Positions 1 through 13,480 of a stretch of DNA of 64,000 bases are shown one piece after another; position 1 is the stretch's first letter; each line of letters starts with the position of its first letter. A program made the translations under genes and the position numbers. Location of the stretch: NCBI GenBank assembly GCA_033439795.1, contig JAUTDP010000014.1:1116001-1180000 (forward strand), in the 5' to 3' direction. The notes under the pieces were generated by a model. The model ran no database searches. It was not told the DNA's origin and saw nothing but the letters and a program-made list of their open reading frames with translations. The stretch comes from Sordaria brevicollis. Its lineage: Eukaryota > Ascomycota > Sordariomycetes > Sordariales > Sordariaceae.

Positions 1-2207
1 CGCGTCTCGGCATGCCTCCATGTGGCGGAGGGCCCTGAGTGTACTGCAGCTCATCCAGACGGGCGGCCGTCAAAGAGTTTGTCCTCGATTCCGCATGAAT
101 CGCTCCCCGGTCCACATTTCCGTAACGGTTCGAGGTGAAGCTCATCAGAGGGTCGTCCAAGATGTTGTCGTGCAACCCTGGAATCTCAGCAACGATGTGG
201 CTCGATCTGTTCCGCCCAAACTTCGGCCTGAACCTGCTACTCCGGGACGTCGGTGCATTGGGCTCGGGGTTCTTGCGCAACTGGTGATGATCGCTGGGCG
301 CTTTCCTGGTCTTCTTCGAAGTAACGCTCATCATGTCAAAGTTGTCGGGGTCGATCAACGGCACGGGAGGCGCAGAAGCCGGGTCATAGTAATCGTCGTC
401 GTCATCGTCGTCATCGTCGAAACCGCCATTGTACCTTGATGGAGGACCCCTTCTCGATCCTGGTGGGGGGCCACCGGCAGCAGCAGCACGTCTTAGCCTC
501 ATCTCCTGCTCCCTGAGGGCAAGCTCACGCTGACGCAGCTGCAACTCCCTTTCCCGCAAAGCCAAATCGTGCGATGGATAGCCGCCCTCGCCACCTTCAG
601 GAATGTCGTCGTAAAGCACCAAATGGCTAAACTCCTCCAAATCAGCTCCTTCCAGCGAGCCCCTCCTCGATGGCTGTCGGCTTCCACTGGTTGGCGGTCT
701 GGGGTATCCGTTAGGTGGTGGGCCACCGTTCATAGTAGGCCTGCGCATGCCGGGTGGTGCTGGTCCCAGCTGCGAAGAGCCCCTAGGGCGCATCCGTGGC
801 ATGCCGTTTCCATTGGCCACGCCGTTAGCACGAGGAGTGGCTGGTGTTCCTCGGGGCAGAGGGGGCGTGGCGGACGGCGACCCTGGCTGTAGAGGCGGCG
901 CGAGACCGTCTGTCTTGGGTCTGTTGCGGTTGGCGATATTGGTGTTGTGAAGGAGGGCGTAAAGCGTCTCGATTCGTGGAACTGGCACGCCAACTTCCTG
1001 GGCTAACCTGATAGGCGAGCCGAGATATGTCTCAACCTCCATTGGGCGCCTCGCAACGTAATCTTGCCACATCATGTTCTCCGTCGTCGTCCTCGCGAAT
1101 TCATCAATGGTGTTCTTCTTGAAATCGGGCGGGAACTTGCAACCCTGTGCTTCGGCCACGGCTAATAGCTCGTCAATGATATCCGATATGAGCTTGGCCA
1201 CGCCCACCTTGTCGAGGAGCTGGCCATGGTTGGGAGTTTCGAACAGGACTGTGAGAGGATGGAAAGCGATTGGGCTGTAATTCGGTTAGCATCTCGTTCC
1301 TATCCTGATCTGTCTCTCCCAATGATGATGACCAACATACCCAATAACTCTTTCGAACTGCTGTTGCCGAATGTTACTCGAGACTTTGCAGTCGACCTGA
1401 CCAGTGCTGAGGGTCATGGCCAGTGCCTGCGCCATATCTTCCTGTATCGAAGTTGGAATGTTGGAGTTCTTGTTTGCGGCGCCAACCCAGACTTCTGTTG
1501 AGCCCTTGTGCTCGAATTCGCTTCCTCCGAGCTGAGTGAGCTCGGCGCCGCAGACCAGCGAAAGGACTACATTAGTGGGGAATCGTTCTTCAATGGCTGA
1601 TTCGAGGCCGAGCGAGTGTGTGGTATTAACAAGGATGCAAGTATGCTGCGGAGTGACGACGGAATCGATCACGGACGCCAGGTCGTAAACATCGGGAAGG
1701 GCCTTTATACAGAGAATGACATAGTCGAATGCGCCGCCCTCTCTGCGAGTGGCAGCCTCCTCGGGTGCCCGGACAACTGCGTCATAGCATCACGGATTAG
1801 CAACAGCGTTTAACGGTCGAGCGTATTCAACGCAGGGGTAAAAGAGTCCTGGAGAACACGAGAGGATTGTTGGAGAATGGCTTACCGTGACGAGGCTTGA
1901 AGCGCTCATTGCCAAAGACCGGAGACCTAGACCCAGCAAAACCATGTCAGCACTGTTATCCGGATGCGTGCGGACCAGCGTTTTTCTGCAACTCTTCTCC
2001 TGTGCCCGGGAACCGACGGATGGATCGAATTGCGAATTTGTCAACGTACTTGAAGGAGATTCCGTATTGCGCAACGTGCTCGTAGCCAGTCTTCCATACT
2101 AGAGTGACGTCGCAGGCATTTGTTGCTTGGAGGCGCCACGACAAGAAGGCAGAAACCGAATTTCCGCCCACTGTAACAACATTCATCAGCTCATTACTCT
2201 CCGACAT
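1..2207 (-). CDS. Ketopantoate reductase (ApbA/PanE) family protein with disordered C-terminal extension, 3' end outside window
   Basis: I read four exons, 2207-2050, 1926-1886, 1776-1341 and 1274-1, with GTACGT, GTAAGC and GTATGT donors and reading phases that join exactly. The start ATG at 2207 sits in a good context (CAGCC before ATG). The N-terminus carries a dinucleotide-binding strand and loop (VVTVGGNSVSAFLSWRL), and the middle has the family pattern CIKALPDVYDLASVI. Exon 4 holds the ApbA C-terminal helix pattern ending RRPMEVETYLGSPIRLAQEV and VPVPRIETLYALL. Bacterial family members stop about here, near 300 residues. This protein continues for at least 300 more: a Pro/Gly/Arg-rich linker, a heptad-like segment (LRERELQLRQRELALREQEM) and an acidic Asp run, still open at the left edge. 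NADPH-dependent reduction of 2-dehydropantoate is the family reaction, but the extension suggests a fungal-specific role, perhaps like the Mug72 type. Family call firm, substrate unknown. Confidence 0.88.
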
Positions 2208-5200
2208 GGCTGGTTTGCGCGTGTTCAAGACCGCAAAGCGCAACTAGCTGTCCCCAAAAAATAATCAAAGCAGAAAAAAAAACGAGTGTGGTGGTGACGG
2301 CAGGGTCAGTCAAGCAAAGGTTCTTTCAGGTCTCGGAAGTGGGAAAAAGAAGATGGACGAGGGGAGGGCCGTCAAAGAGATAATAGCGTGTGTGTGATAT
2401 GGATGGATAGGATAGCGTAGCCCACTTTCTTTCTGGTCAAGACTGGCTTGGTCCCGGAAAGCTGGTGTAGCACTAGCGAGTGGAAAAGGTAGCGGGTACA
2501 ATGGATAGCATGGACAGGAGAGTTGAGAGCATGGAACTAGTACAAGGATGAGGATGACAGGGAACACTCGTTGCTGACTGCTGAAGTTCAAGGCAGAGGG
2601 CCGGCGCCGAAACGACTCGACTCCATCCATCCAAAATTTCCCTCGATGACCTGTACAGGCCCAGTACCTGTATCGAACGTAGTGGTATCCCAGTGGTATC
2701 CATCCAAACAGTGCTGAATATGAACTGGCGACTTACCGGACAGGATCTTGAGTCGGGGCGTCATGGGTGCCATTGCGGAGTCCCAAACCGGGATGGTGGG
2801 CTGTTCAGGTTTCGAAGCTGCAACAGCGGCAGCCTTCTTTGGTGCGAAGCGCTCAACCGGAAAGAGGAAGGACTGGCAGAATCAAGACCAACTTGATAAT
2901 CTGTCTAACCAAACCAAGGCCTGTTCCACCAGCGCAACCAAGACCAAGTCCCCTGTGGCTTGATTACCTCAGTTGGCTTTGACGTGTGTGCGTGGGGTGG
3001 TCGGTGGATGATGTCTCTTTTTTTCCCCTTTCAATCCTTCTTTTCTTTTTCCTTTCCTCTTTTCGTAATCTCCAATTTCGAATCGAGGTGGACTGTTACT
3101 CCAAAGTCTTGGTTCTTTTTCTTTCTTTTTTCTCTCTCCGTTCGCTTGAAATGTTATCGCTTCCTCTTCTCCCGCGGTAGGCGGTGTCTCTTTTCGAAGT
3201 CGTATCTTTCAAACTTGCGGCGAAAATCCTCTTTAATCTCGAGCACGGCTCGCTTCGCTTCGTTTCGCTTCTTGTCTGCCTTTTGTTGTTGTGGTTCTCT
3301 TGCTTAGCATGCGAGGATACTGTATGGACTCCTCTTTCCCCAACGCGCTTCGAGCGAGCGAGCGAGCGAGACAGCGTCGCTCAGCTTGACAGGGACCGTC
3401 GTGACAACGCAGCGGCGGCAGCAGCAGCAGCAGCCAGCGACAGCAGGGCAGCAACAGTGATAGTGACAGCACACTGGACAAGCAATGACAGCAGTGAGCC
3501 AACAGCAAGAGTCGGAAAAAGCAGCAATATAGGGATAGTCGCGCTTGTGCCTGGGGATTATGGTAGCCGATCCTGGGCGCTGGGCAGTGCTATGTAATCA
3601 AGGCCTTCTTCAAGCGGCTCCAAGTAGCGTCGGCCGGGTAGACTAAAAAGAGCGTGACGCCTTGGCAGCGATAAAATGCCAATGTACTTTGTAGAGCGAC
3701 GAAGACAACGGCGAGACCACAGAAGATGTTCCAAACTTCCGGTCTAGGGACCCATGAGAAATGAATCGGAAAGGGTTCGGTCGAGAAAAGAGTGTTGCTG
3801 TGGCTGAAATCCGTGATGGAACACGGCGAACGTGGTGGCTCACTGTGACAAGACAAAGATCGAAGTGGTCGATGGTTGATGGGCCACGGCCACAGATACA
3901 GCTATTATTCAATCCGAACAGGGCGACTTTCGATGTGCCTCGTTCGACCTTGTATTTCGCGTGGAGCGAGCGTGTGTATGTATTATGCTTGATTTCGTAG
4001 CGGGAGAGATGGGGAAGCAAGCAAATGTAGTGTACGGTGTGGCAGCCTTTGTTCTAGCCGTTCGTAGAGGGTCTCACCAGCGTCGAGCTTGTGGTCGCCG
4101 GATGGGATCTTCACTTGGGTCCAAGTGGTGGTGCTTAACGAGCCGCCGCTTCGGAACGAACGTGCTGCGCGTTTGATGCCTGTGCCGCAGAAGACTGAAA
4201 GAAGATGCACTAACAGGCAGCCGAACAGCAGCGCCGACAGCAGCATCAACAGCCAGCCAGTGGAGGCGGTGGAGGCGGTGGGATGTGACGATGGCGCACC
4301 AGGAGTGGTGAAGCTAGAGGTAAGGTAGTGCTAACGAGCGGGACTGGGTGCGGAAATCTCGAGCAATGCCGGTCGTGTGTCCGCCGTGTCGTCGTCGTTC
4401 CGTGTGGTGGATGCTCGCTCGTGGGTGGATGGGTGATCGGTGTTGCACCTTGCTTTGGCGGTTGGTCTGGATCGGGCTTGGTGTCGCTCGTTGTTAGGCT
4501 GTCCTTCGCTGGCAGGCTTGGTTCCGTGGGTCTCTTGGGTCCTGACAATTGCGAGGCCAGCACCTGGCTGCCGGGGAGTTCCTGGGCTGCGGCTGGGGGG
4601 AGGACAAGGGCTGGGGGTGGTGAAGGGAAGGCGCTTCCAATTGATCATTAAAGTGGGAGGAAGGAAGGGAAGAGGGAAGAGTTGGAGACAGCAATGCAAA
4701 GCGATTGAACAATACACGAGCAAAGCAAGCAGAATACAAGACCAGCTTTACAAAATGAATGCTTGTTCCAAAAAAAGAGAGAACTCCAGACTTTTCTCCA
4801 TCAAACCTCTTTGCGGTCGGTTGGCGGAAATGACGGGAATCTGAATGGCGTTGTTTTCTCTCCCCGTTTGCTAGGGTTAAGGTTTGGAGGAAGGGAGGCT
4901 CTTTGGTGGTATGGAAGGCAGAACATCGAAAAGCCTCATGAGAAAAGGGACCGCAGTTTGTATGTAGAGGTAAGTAGGTTAAAGCAAGTTAATCAGATAA
5001 TGTACATGTTATGTGTAGTCCTGTCTGCACCTCAAGCATCAGTCGGTATACCTTATCTTGACTCTACTTGATGCTTGTGAGAACCCTCGAACCCGACCCG
5101 TCAAATCGCCAACTGATGCTGGTCTGTTCAATCGATGAAAGAGCCCGTCAACGGACCGTCTATTTGGTTCTGATATTGAGAATTCCGTGAAGACTAGGTA

Positions 5201-5940
5201 CCACTAGCCATGGAAAAAGGGCACCTTCCGCACTGCTGTTTCCCTTGGAACCAAAACGTGACAGACAAGGTCGGGCTGCTGCCGTGAATATTGTGTCTTT
5301 CCCGGTTTTCTTTTTGGGGTGTTGGGCCTCCAGCGAAGGTGCCATGGAGAATTCGTGCTTGATACGCGCTTTCCCCTGAAGTGTGCGCACAACTGCTCCA
5401 TCGCAACCACAAACCATTCATGTTCAAGGTTTGGTTACGAAGTCGTCGATATAACAAACAGCGCACATAGGTACGAACGGGCGGTGGGCAGCTCTGCCCG
5501 CTTCGTGTTAGTGGTTGCTCTTTTGGCTGTTCCACCGTTCGCTTGGCTTGGAGGGCGTCTTGTGTCTTTCTTATTTTGCAAACATTGTACAGAATCTCTC
5601 TGCTTCTCCGTGTGTAAGTCGCCGTCTATATCAAGCCACATGTGAGAACTTGAAGCCATCTTGATATCTCCAATGCAGACCTGAAGATGGATTGTTTACC
5701 GTACAAACCATCTTGACAGAGCCTCGATCCCAAGGGAGAAAGGCATTTCCCTGTCCGGTTTACCCTGCCGGGAATGGGGGGGCGAATAATAGGGTTTTCA
5801 ATAGTAGTTGAACTTGAGGTTGGTTGCTTAACGAGGCGTTGAAGCGTATGCGTCGGTACCTGTACTATTAAAATAATTATATATTGGCGGTAACTATCGT
5901 AGTAGTGGGATAGTGTATCGTACTGGTCGGTGCGTTGTGT
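2208..5940. other. Upstream/intergenic stretch without a supported gene
   Basis: This 3.7 kb has ordinary base composition and no reading frame with convincing domain content or codon bias. It presumably carries the promoter and leader of the reductase-family gene to its left. Visible landmarks are a pyrimidine-rich tract at about 3010-3180, a GAGC-type short repeat near 3350-3375 and a CAG-type run near 3412-3450. From about 5850 the sequence grades into the AT-rich block on the right. Confidence 0.6.
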
Positions 5941-6353
5941 ATTAGTCAATACGTTATATCTTCAATGGTAAAAATCGCTTCAATAGCAAGTTCAAATTTC
6001 AATAGCAACTTGAGTAGGTTGCTAAATCGCACGAGCCACTAATATTCAATTAGTAGTATATTCTCCTAATAATATGTGTAAAATTAATTAATTAATAATA
6101 ATAATGTACCTTTTCTTAGTAATAATTTATATACTAATAATATTATTGTATACTAAGTAATATTGAATATAATACTTTATTGTATTTAAATAAATATTAA
6201 ATAGAAAATATAAATAAATTCAAAAATATAAATAAATTGCTATTTATAATTAAAGTCTAATATTATATTATTATTGTAAAAGTGGACGGTATACGAAAGG
6301 TATAAATAATTACGAAAATAATTGTATATAAAGTTATCGCATTACTTCTCAGC

Positions 6354-6475
6354 GTTATTTTATTATTCTATTTTACTATTCTATTCTATTACTTTACTAT
6401 TCTACTACTCTACTACTTTACTACTTTACTACTTTATTACTTTACTATTTTACTACTTTACTATTCTAAGTTATT
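6354..6475 (+). repeat. 8-bp tandem repeat (TACTACTT-type)
   Basis: About 14 consecutive octamers of the type TACTACTT, TACTATTC and TACTTTAC run head to tail. The units differ mainly by C/T exchanges, which fits a once more regular microsatellite later altered by C-to-T mutation. It lies close to the left margin of the RIP-mutated block. Confidence 0.75.
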
Positions 6476-9079
6476 GCGTATTTTAAATTCTCCTCTTTAT
6501 TTCCTTAGTTTAAATTAATTCTCCATTCGTATCTTCTAATTATCTTCTTATCCTATTATTTTTTTACACTTCAATATAAATATTCGTTCACTTTAAATCC
6601 TTTATATAATATATTAGCATATATTATATATTCTTAATTATCGGTAATAATTATAGTTTATATCTCTATTTTATCGTATTTTAACCGGGGTAGGTCTCCG
6701 AAAATAAGTAATAATATTAATATAGGTTTATAAACGCGGGCAATTCTATTATTTTATATTAATAGAAATTACGTATATAAAAGGAATTAGGGGTTAAATT
6801 GGGGGTCGATACCTTTATTTCTAATATATATAAATAGTATATATAGAATATTATACTATTTAATTTATAGGTTTCTATCGACGACGAACTTCGTTTTGGT
6901 ATTATATTAGCGGTATTCCGCCCTACCTATCCTTAAATATAGTACCGTATTAGGGTTTTTATACCGACCGGGAGGATTAAGAGAGGGGAATTATTATAAA
7001 TATATTAATTAAGTAATACCCTACTAACGTATACGCTTATAATTCGGAAAATAGGGTACCGTATACTTTATTTAATTAAGGGTATATTTTATTTATTATA
7101 TAACTAGATGAAAATTATTAATACGAATAAATATTAGGTAGGTAGTAGGGGGGACGGGGGCCGGGGTATATTCGTACGGTGGGGAAGTGAAGTAGCTCTC
7201 TCCTTCTTTCCTTTTCTAAATTTATTAAAAAATTTAGCGATCGAAGTTATTATTTTTACCCAATTTCTATTTTCTCCTTATTTTTACCTTCCTCTTATTT
7301 ATATTTTTCGTTATTAGGATTTAGAAGTAACGCTTAGTAGTAATAATTTATTAACCTAATATACTATAAAGTTAGCTTTATTTACACGGAAATATTACTT
7401 AAATAGGAAATTTACTTATATTCGACGGTATAATAAAGTTTAACTACTATTAATTTAATATCGAATTAGCTTTTTTCCTATCTATTTAATATACTTCCCC
7501 GTTTAAAATATCGGTATACTTATAGAAGCCCGAATTATTAAAATTAATATATTATAAAAAACTAAAGCTACTCCAATTTAATATTTAATTAATTATAATA
7601 AATAATAGGTACCTATAAATTAAATCGGTTAATTATATTAATACCTTTAAGGTTAACCAATTTCTACTTATATTTATCTTTTAGTACCGAGAATAGTAAG
7701 GCCGGTTATTCAAATATTAAATCGGAGTTTTAAACCTTTAATTAATATATTTAATATTAATAAAATAAACGGAAGTCTAAATAATTTTACCGGAACCTTA
7801 AATTTCCGGCTTAGGCATCGATAATAAGGCCGGAGGTTTCGATTATTAAATTGGGCTTCCTTAATAAAACTATTTCCTTAACGGCTAGATTAAAGGGTAT
7901 AATAAAATATACGGGGGGGGCCGGATAGGATACGGGATTAGGTATAAAAAATACGGCGTCCCCTTCTATCGAAAATAATCTAATATAAAAATAATTAATA
8001 ATTATCCGGTATTATTTATATTATTTAAGATTAATAGGAATTAAAGTAAAGTAATTTATTTTCCTTTTTTAATATTAAAACGTTATAAAAGCAACGCCCC
8101 CCCCCCCTCCCCTAGAGTATTAATAGTTATTATTAGCGACGGTATCGGTTTACCCCCCCTATTAATATAATTAAAATATAAAAAAAGCGGCGGGAAGATA
8201 TACTTTAATAGAGGGAAAAAATTTAAAAGGAGGATTTTTTTAGGAGGTAATAAAAAGAAACCTAAAATTAAGAAATTTTCGAAAAGAAGAAAAATAATTT
8301 AAGGAGTAAAAGTAGGGGAATATAATAGCGAAATTAGGGCGAAGTTACGAGGGGAAATATTTATCTTAAGAGAAAATAGTATTAAAAATATTAATATCGG
8401 AAATAAAGCGTACTTTATCTTACCCCGCTATTTAATATTACGCTATACCTTCGACGCGCCACAATATTATATTCAATATTAAATTATCGCGTATAATTTC
8501 TAATAATAGTAAATAATTAGTAAAGTACCTTATCGTATTTTACACTTCGAATTATTAATATTGGAAATAGCGTTATTATAGTAGTAGGGTAGTAATTTAA
8601 TCGAAGGAGTAGGAGGAAAAAATAATAGCGGATAAATTGCCGGTAGAGGGAAGAAGAAGAATAGCTTCCGCTCGCGGTTAATAAGAATTATAAAAATATA
8701 GGACGGAATATAAGGTTTAAATATATAGGAGGGGAAGGGAATTTTAAATTATTTAAGATAGCGGGGTTATAAATGTGAGATGGGATTATAATATATATAT
8801 AGTAGAAGGATTTTTTAATTACCCGTATAAGCGTAGCCGCGATATATAGGGCGGGGTTTAAATTATATTAGGTACGTAGTAGGTTGGTATAAATAATTAG
8901 AAATTCGTATTTTAATTTTATAATTAAATATTTATTTCGATTATTATAATTGAATTTTTATACTTCTTTTAATATATCTATTAAATATTATTCCTTTAAT
9001 TATAGTAATTTATTATTTCTTAGTAAAATATAGATTTAGCGAGCGGTAATAAAATATTTAATTTATATTAATAAAAATT

Positions 9080-12000
9080 CTTTATTAATAAATTTAATTA
9101 GATATAATATTATATATATAAAGGAAGGCTAATATATATCGCCTTTTGTAAATATTCTTTATTATATACCGAATTATAAATTCCCTTATATATTTCTATA
9201 TTAAATTACTAATAGTTCCCATTTATCTAACGAAACCAAAACTTCAAATAAAAGAGATATTATAACGAATATATATTAATCTATTACTTTTAAGTATTAA
9301 TACTATCTATACACACTCTAGAATAATTGCTAAAAGCCTAATAATAACTTAATTATTTCCTACCTTATATACCGGGCAATTTATAATAGGCTCTATCCTT
9401 CTACTTTCGTTAACGGCGTTAATATATTTTAAAATAGTAAATATACAGTCCTATATTATTAATTTATAATTGAATACTCCTTTAACTTTATTAAACCTAA
9501 ATTCCGCTCGCCTTTAACGCTTACTTTTAATAATATTACTAATAGTAAAGCTAAATTCCTTATTATATTTATTTATAAACGACGTCCGCTTATATTATAT
9601 AATATTAATTTTATTTAAATTATAAATAAACTTTAGCCGAATATTATAATTTATATAGAATGCAAAGCGGAGAAGTATATTAAAGTTTATACCTTCTTCT
9701 ATTCAGTAGGTATATAAAAGTTCGTTTTAGCGTTGTTTAATAATTTTATTCGCAACCTGGAAATATATAAATAGTAAAAAGTATTCTAGAATATATTTAA
9801 AATCGAATTTAAATTGTAAGATATTTCCTTCTTCTATTAATTACTCTCTAAAGCGCAAATTATATACTTTTACTATAGCCGGGTATAAAACTTTAAGCGT
9901 AGTAAATCTTTTATAATTAATTAAATTTATATATTTATAATAATTAATAAAAAAATATCGTACGCTTTATTTTTTCTATCCCCTTATTGATAATATAAAT
10001 ACTATATTATAAAGGTTCGTTATATTAACCTTATCCTTAAATTCCCTATATTCGTCCTTATTAAATAATATTTTAATTATATAAAGTGGGTTATATTTTA
10101 TAGTTATTTTATAATAGTATATACTTTAATATATATTAAGTAATATTAATTTTCTTCCCTACTTAATTTAAATTTCTCTTTTTTCCTTATCGAAGTCTCC
10201 GATTTTTACTTTATCCAAATTACTTTCGTCCGATTCTTCGTCGCTATTAAATATTTCGCTCTTATTAATACTTATATTTATTCTTAATCCCGCTTAGTTT
10301 AATATTTAATTTAATAATTTATTAAATACCGACGGGGTACGAAATACGACGGTTATATTTATAAGCGTAATATTAAATAATTTTCATCGAAATTATAATA
10401 TAAATAGTAGGATAGGTATTTTTAAACGGAAATAAATAGTAGGATTATATAGGACTTTTATAACTTTCCCTTTATTAACCTTTTTTTTAATTCCTTTTTT
10501 TCTTAATTAGGAAGTATTTTTGCGGATATAAAATATAAATTATATAGCTTTTCTATTAGCGAATATAATAGAATTAAATAATTCCCATTTAATTTATCCG
10601 TTTTATTTTCTATATATTGTAATAAAATTTAAAGAAAATATTTAAAATACGAATATAATATAATACCGTATAATTAATTTAGTTCTTGGCGGGAGTGAAT
10701 TTCGTAAAACGTCGAAATCGAAATAATTATATTTCTTCTTTTTATCCCGACCTATTTAGTATATTAAATTAAAAAGGTTTATCTTAATATATTTATTTTA
10801 GAGCTACGTATAGAGGAAGATCGGCGTAATAATAATTATTCTACTAATTTATTATATATTTATTAAATCAATATATTTTTTAATAGAAAGGATCTAATTC
10901 TAATAATTAGGGTAAAGGAAATTCTTAAATTTAATAACGGCTTTATCGGATATAAACTTATTTAAAAAGCTACTTTTATCCGAGTCGAATATTAAGTGAA
11001 GAAATTGTTTTCCTAGACCCTAGTATTTAGAATAGGCTGCATTACCGGGCTATAATCGAATAATATTAAGTACTGGGAATAGGTTTTTTAATATATTTAA
11101 TATTCGGAAGTTTAATAATAAACCTAGTTCGGAAAGCTTTTTTTTTTAGTTTTTTAATCCAAAAGGTAATTCCCGAAGTTTTATAATATTATTAAAATAT
11201 TAAAAATAATAGCGATTTTAATTATATATATTAAATTCGAAATTAGACCGCTTTTTTTTTTATATTAAATAAAACCGGTATAGTCTTTGAATTATATAAT
11301 TAAGATATTTAGATATTTTTTACTATTGAAGTATATCGTTAATTAGTATATTGATAAAAGGATAAATTAAAATAGATTTGCCGTTCCCGATATCGATTTC
11401 TATACCTCTATTTAATTCTACTATATAAATAAGAAATTCCAATATATCGGTTAAATATACTCCGAACGGTCCTAATATAATAGGAATTATACTAAATCGT
11501 TTATATTAAATAATTCTAGGTAAAAATTGGTAAAATAAATATATACTAAAAATTAATCGACGTATAGAGCGAAATAATTTAAATTCGTTTATAAATATTT
11601 ATAGTAGTAATAATTATACTTTTCTATTATTAATTTGAATTTACTGGGTTTATTTTTTTATAAAATAAATTTTTAAATATATTCTTAATTTAAATTCCCT
11701 ATAGAGTAGTATTATTGCGATAATTAATCGGAATCGGGTTTCTTTCTCGTTATAAAAATAACGGACTATAAAAGGCGTAGAATATTTTAATTATATATTT
11801 GGTTTTTTAGGAGTAAAATTATAATTAATTTTAACGTTTTCTATATATTTAATAATTTACTAATATTTAATTATAGTATAATTATCTTTAATAACGAATA
11901 ATTCCTTAATATTATCCTTTAATCTTGGAATAAGAAGAAATTGGCTAACTTTTCGTATATTATTAATAAATTAATTTTTGGTAATTACCCTTTATACTAA

Positions 12001-13480
12001 TAAAATCTCTTTACCGATCCTATTCTTTTAGTATATAAAGTTAGAATAATTAAAACCGTAATAAATTACTCTTTTTATATAAATTATTCCGGTTTTATAT
12101 ATTTAATACAATATAAAATTTAATAGGAATAGCGGTATACTATTTCTAGGATATTTAAAATATTATTTTAATATTATTCGTATTAATTATTCCTACTATA
12201 AATATTCTTATAATTTAATTACCGGATTATTTATATATATAACTATATTTCTATAAACTTTATCTTATATATATTTAGAACTAAGGAGTATTATAAATAT
12301 ATATTTAATATTAATAATATAATATTTTTCTTACTATAAAACGTAGTTGGGAAGAGAATAAGCATTAAAATTAATAATATAGCTTCGTATCTTAATCCGA
12401 AGTAGATTATTCTCGAATTTATTAATAAGCATTTTTTTGTATTTAGGTAGGCTATGAAATTCGTCGATATTCTTAGCGGCCTTAAAGGCGTCGATAAACC
12501 TTTTATATTATTCGCACGATATTCTAGTATTTTATAATTATAATACGAAGATATCTTAAAAAAGTATTATTTTAACTTCTTTCTAATTCTACCGTTCTTC
12601 GATAATTAGGTTAATAAGTACTGGCTCTAAAACGTAACCACCCAAATTTATATTCGTAATTATTATTTCCGTAATTAGTAAATTTATAAAAATAGGAATA
12701 TTAAGAGTCTTAAATTGATTTATACTAGCATCCCCTAAAATAATTATTATAAAATTAAGCGTAGCTATATCTTCGGTTTCCGTTTTATAGGAATAGGTAA
12801 CTTCGTCTTCCTCTATATTTCCTTTACCCAAATCCTTACTTATTTTATCTTTATCGAGAATAGAAGTATTATTATCTCTATAGATATTAAATTTTACCCT
12901 TTTCTAAATTTCGTCTTCTTTATTTATAACTTCGTCTACTTCTATGCTTTTTATAAGTATATCGGTTTATTTACTTATAGATATATAAGAGATATTTAAA
13001 ATTCCTAAAATATTATTAATAATATCTAATATTATTTATTCCGCTAGCGTTTTACAACCGGGTATATTAGTAAAAGTTTTATTAAGTTTAGCCGGTAGTA
13101 TTTTAATATTATAATCGTCGATTAATTTATCGCCTTAATTATTAAATTATATTATAATTTTATATAGTAGTTCGATAAGGGCGGTAATTAATATAATTGA
13201 GGGTCCTAAATATATCGATTATTAAGTAAATATAGTTTAGAATTATTCCGTATTTAAAATTATCTTATTATTACTTTCATTCCCTACTTCTCTTTTATAC
13301 TAATCCCCAATTCCTTCTTTATTCTCTTCTTTTAATTTATCTTTGCTACTTTTTAAAGTAGAATTCTCGATATAATCCTAATTTATACCCTTACTACTCT
13401 AGGAAAATTCGTTTATATTATCCCCCCGCTTCCTCTTCGTTCTTCCGGGTAGTCCCTACGCTATTACTAAAATTACGAAA
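9080..13480 (-). pseudogene. RIP-inactivated transposase relic, TNP2/Plavaka-like (DNA transposon)
   Basis: On the minus strand one can follow a charged, protein-like reading frame from about 13480 down to about 9080, interrupted almost only by TAA/TAG codons that replace Gln or Trp codons. It begins near a basic stretch, GLPGRTKRKRGD. At about 11500-11250 it reads PIILGPFGVYLTDILEF, then IEIDIGNGKSILIYPFIN, then INDILQ followed by KISKYLNY and RLYRFYLI. Allowing for C-to-T and G-to-A changes, this matches the pattern I know from ascomycete TNP2-like transposases: a GPHG-type motif, a GDMPQQ-type motif and a Cys-rich CRFC-type motif. Near 11050-11000 it continues PGNAAYSKY then GLGKQFLHLIF, resembling the family's PAHSE-type segment. 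The frame is dead because it has many stops. I infer a class II element; introns and exact ends are unresolved. Confidence 0.6.
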
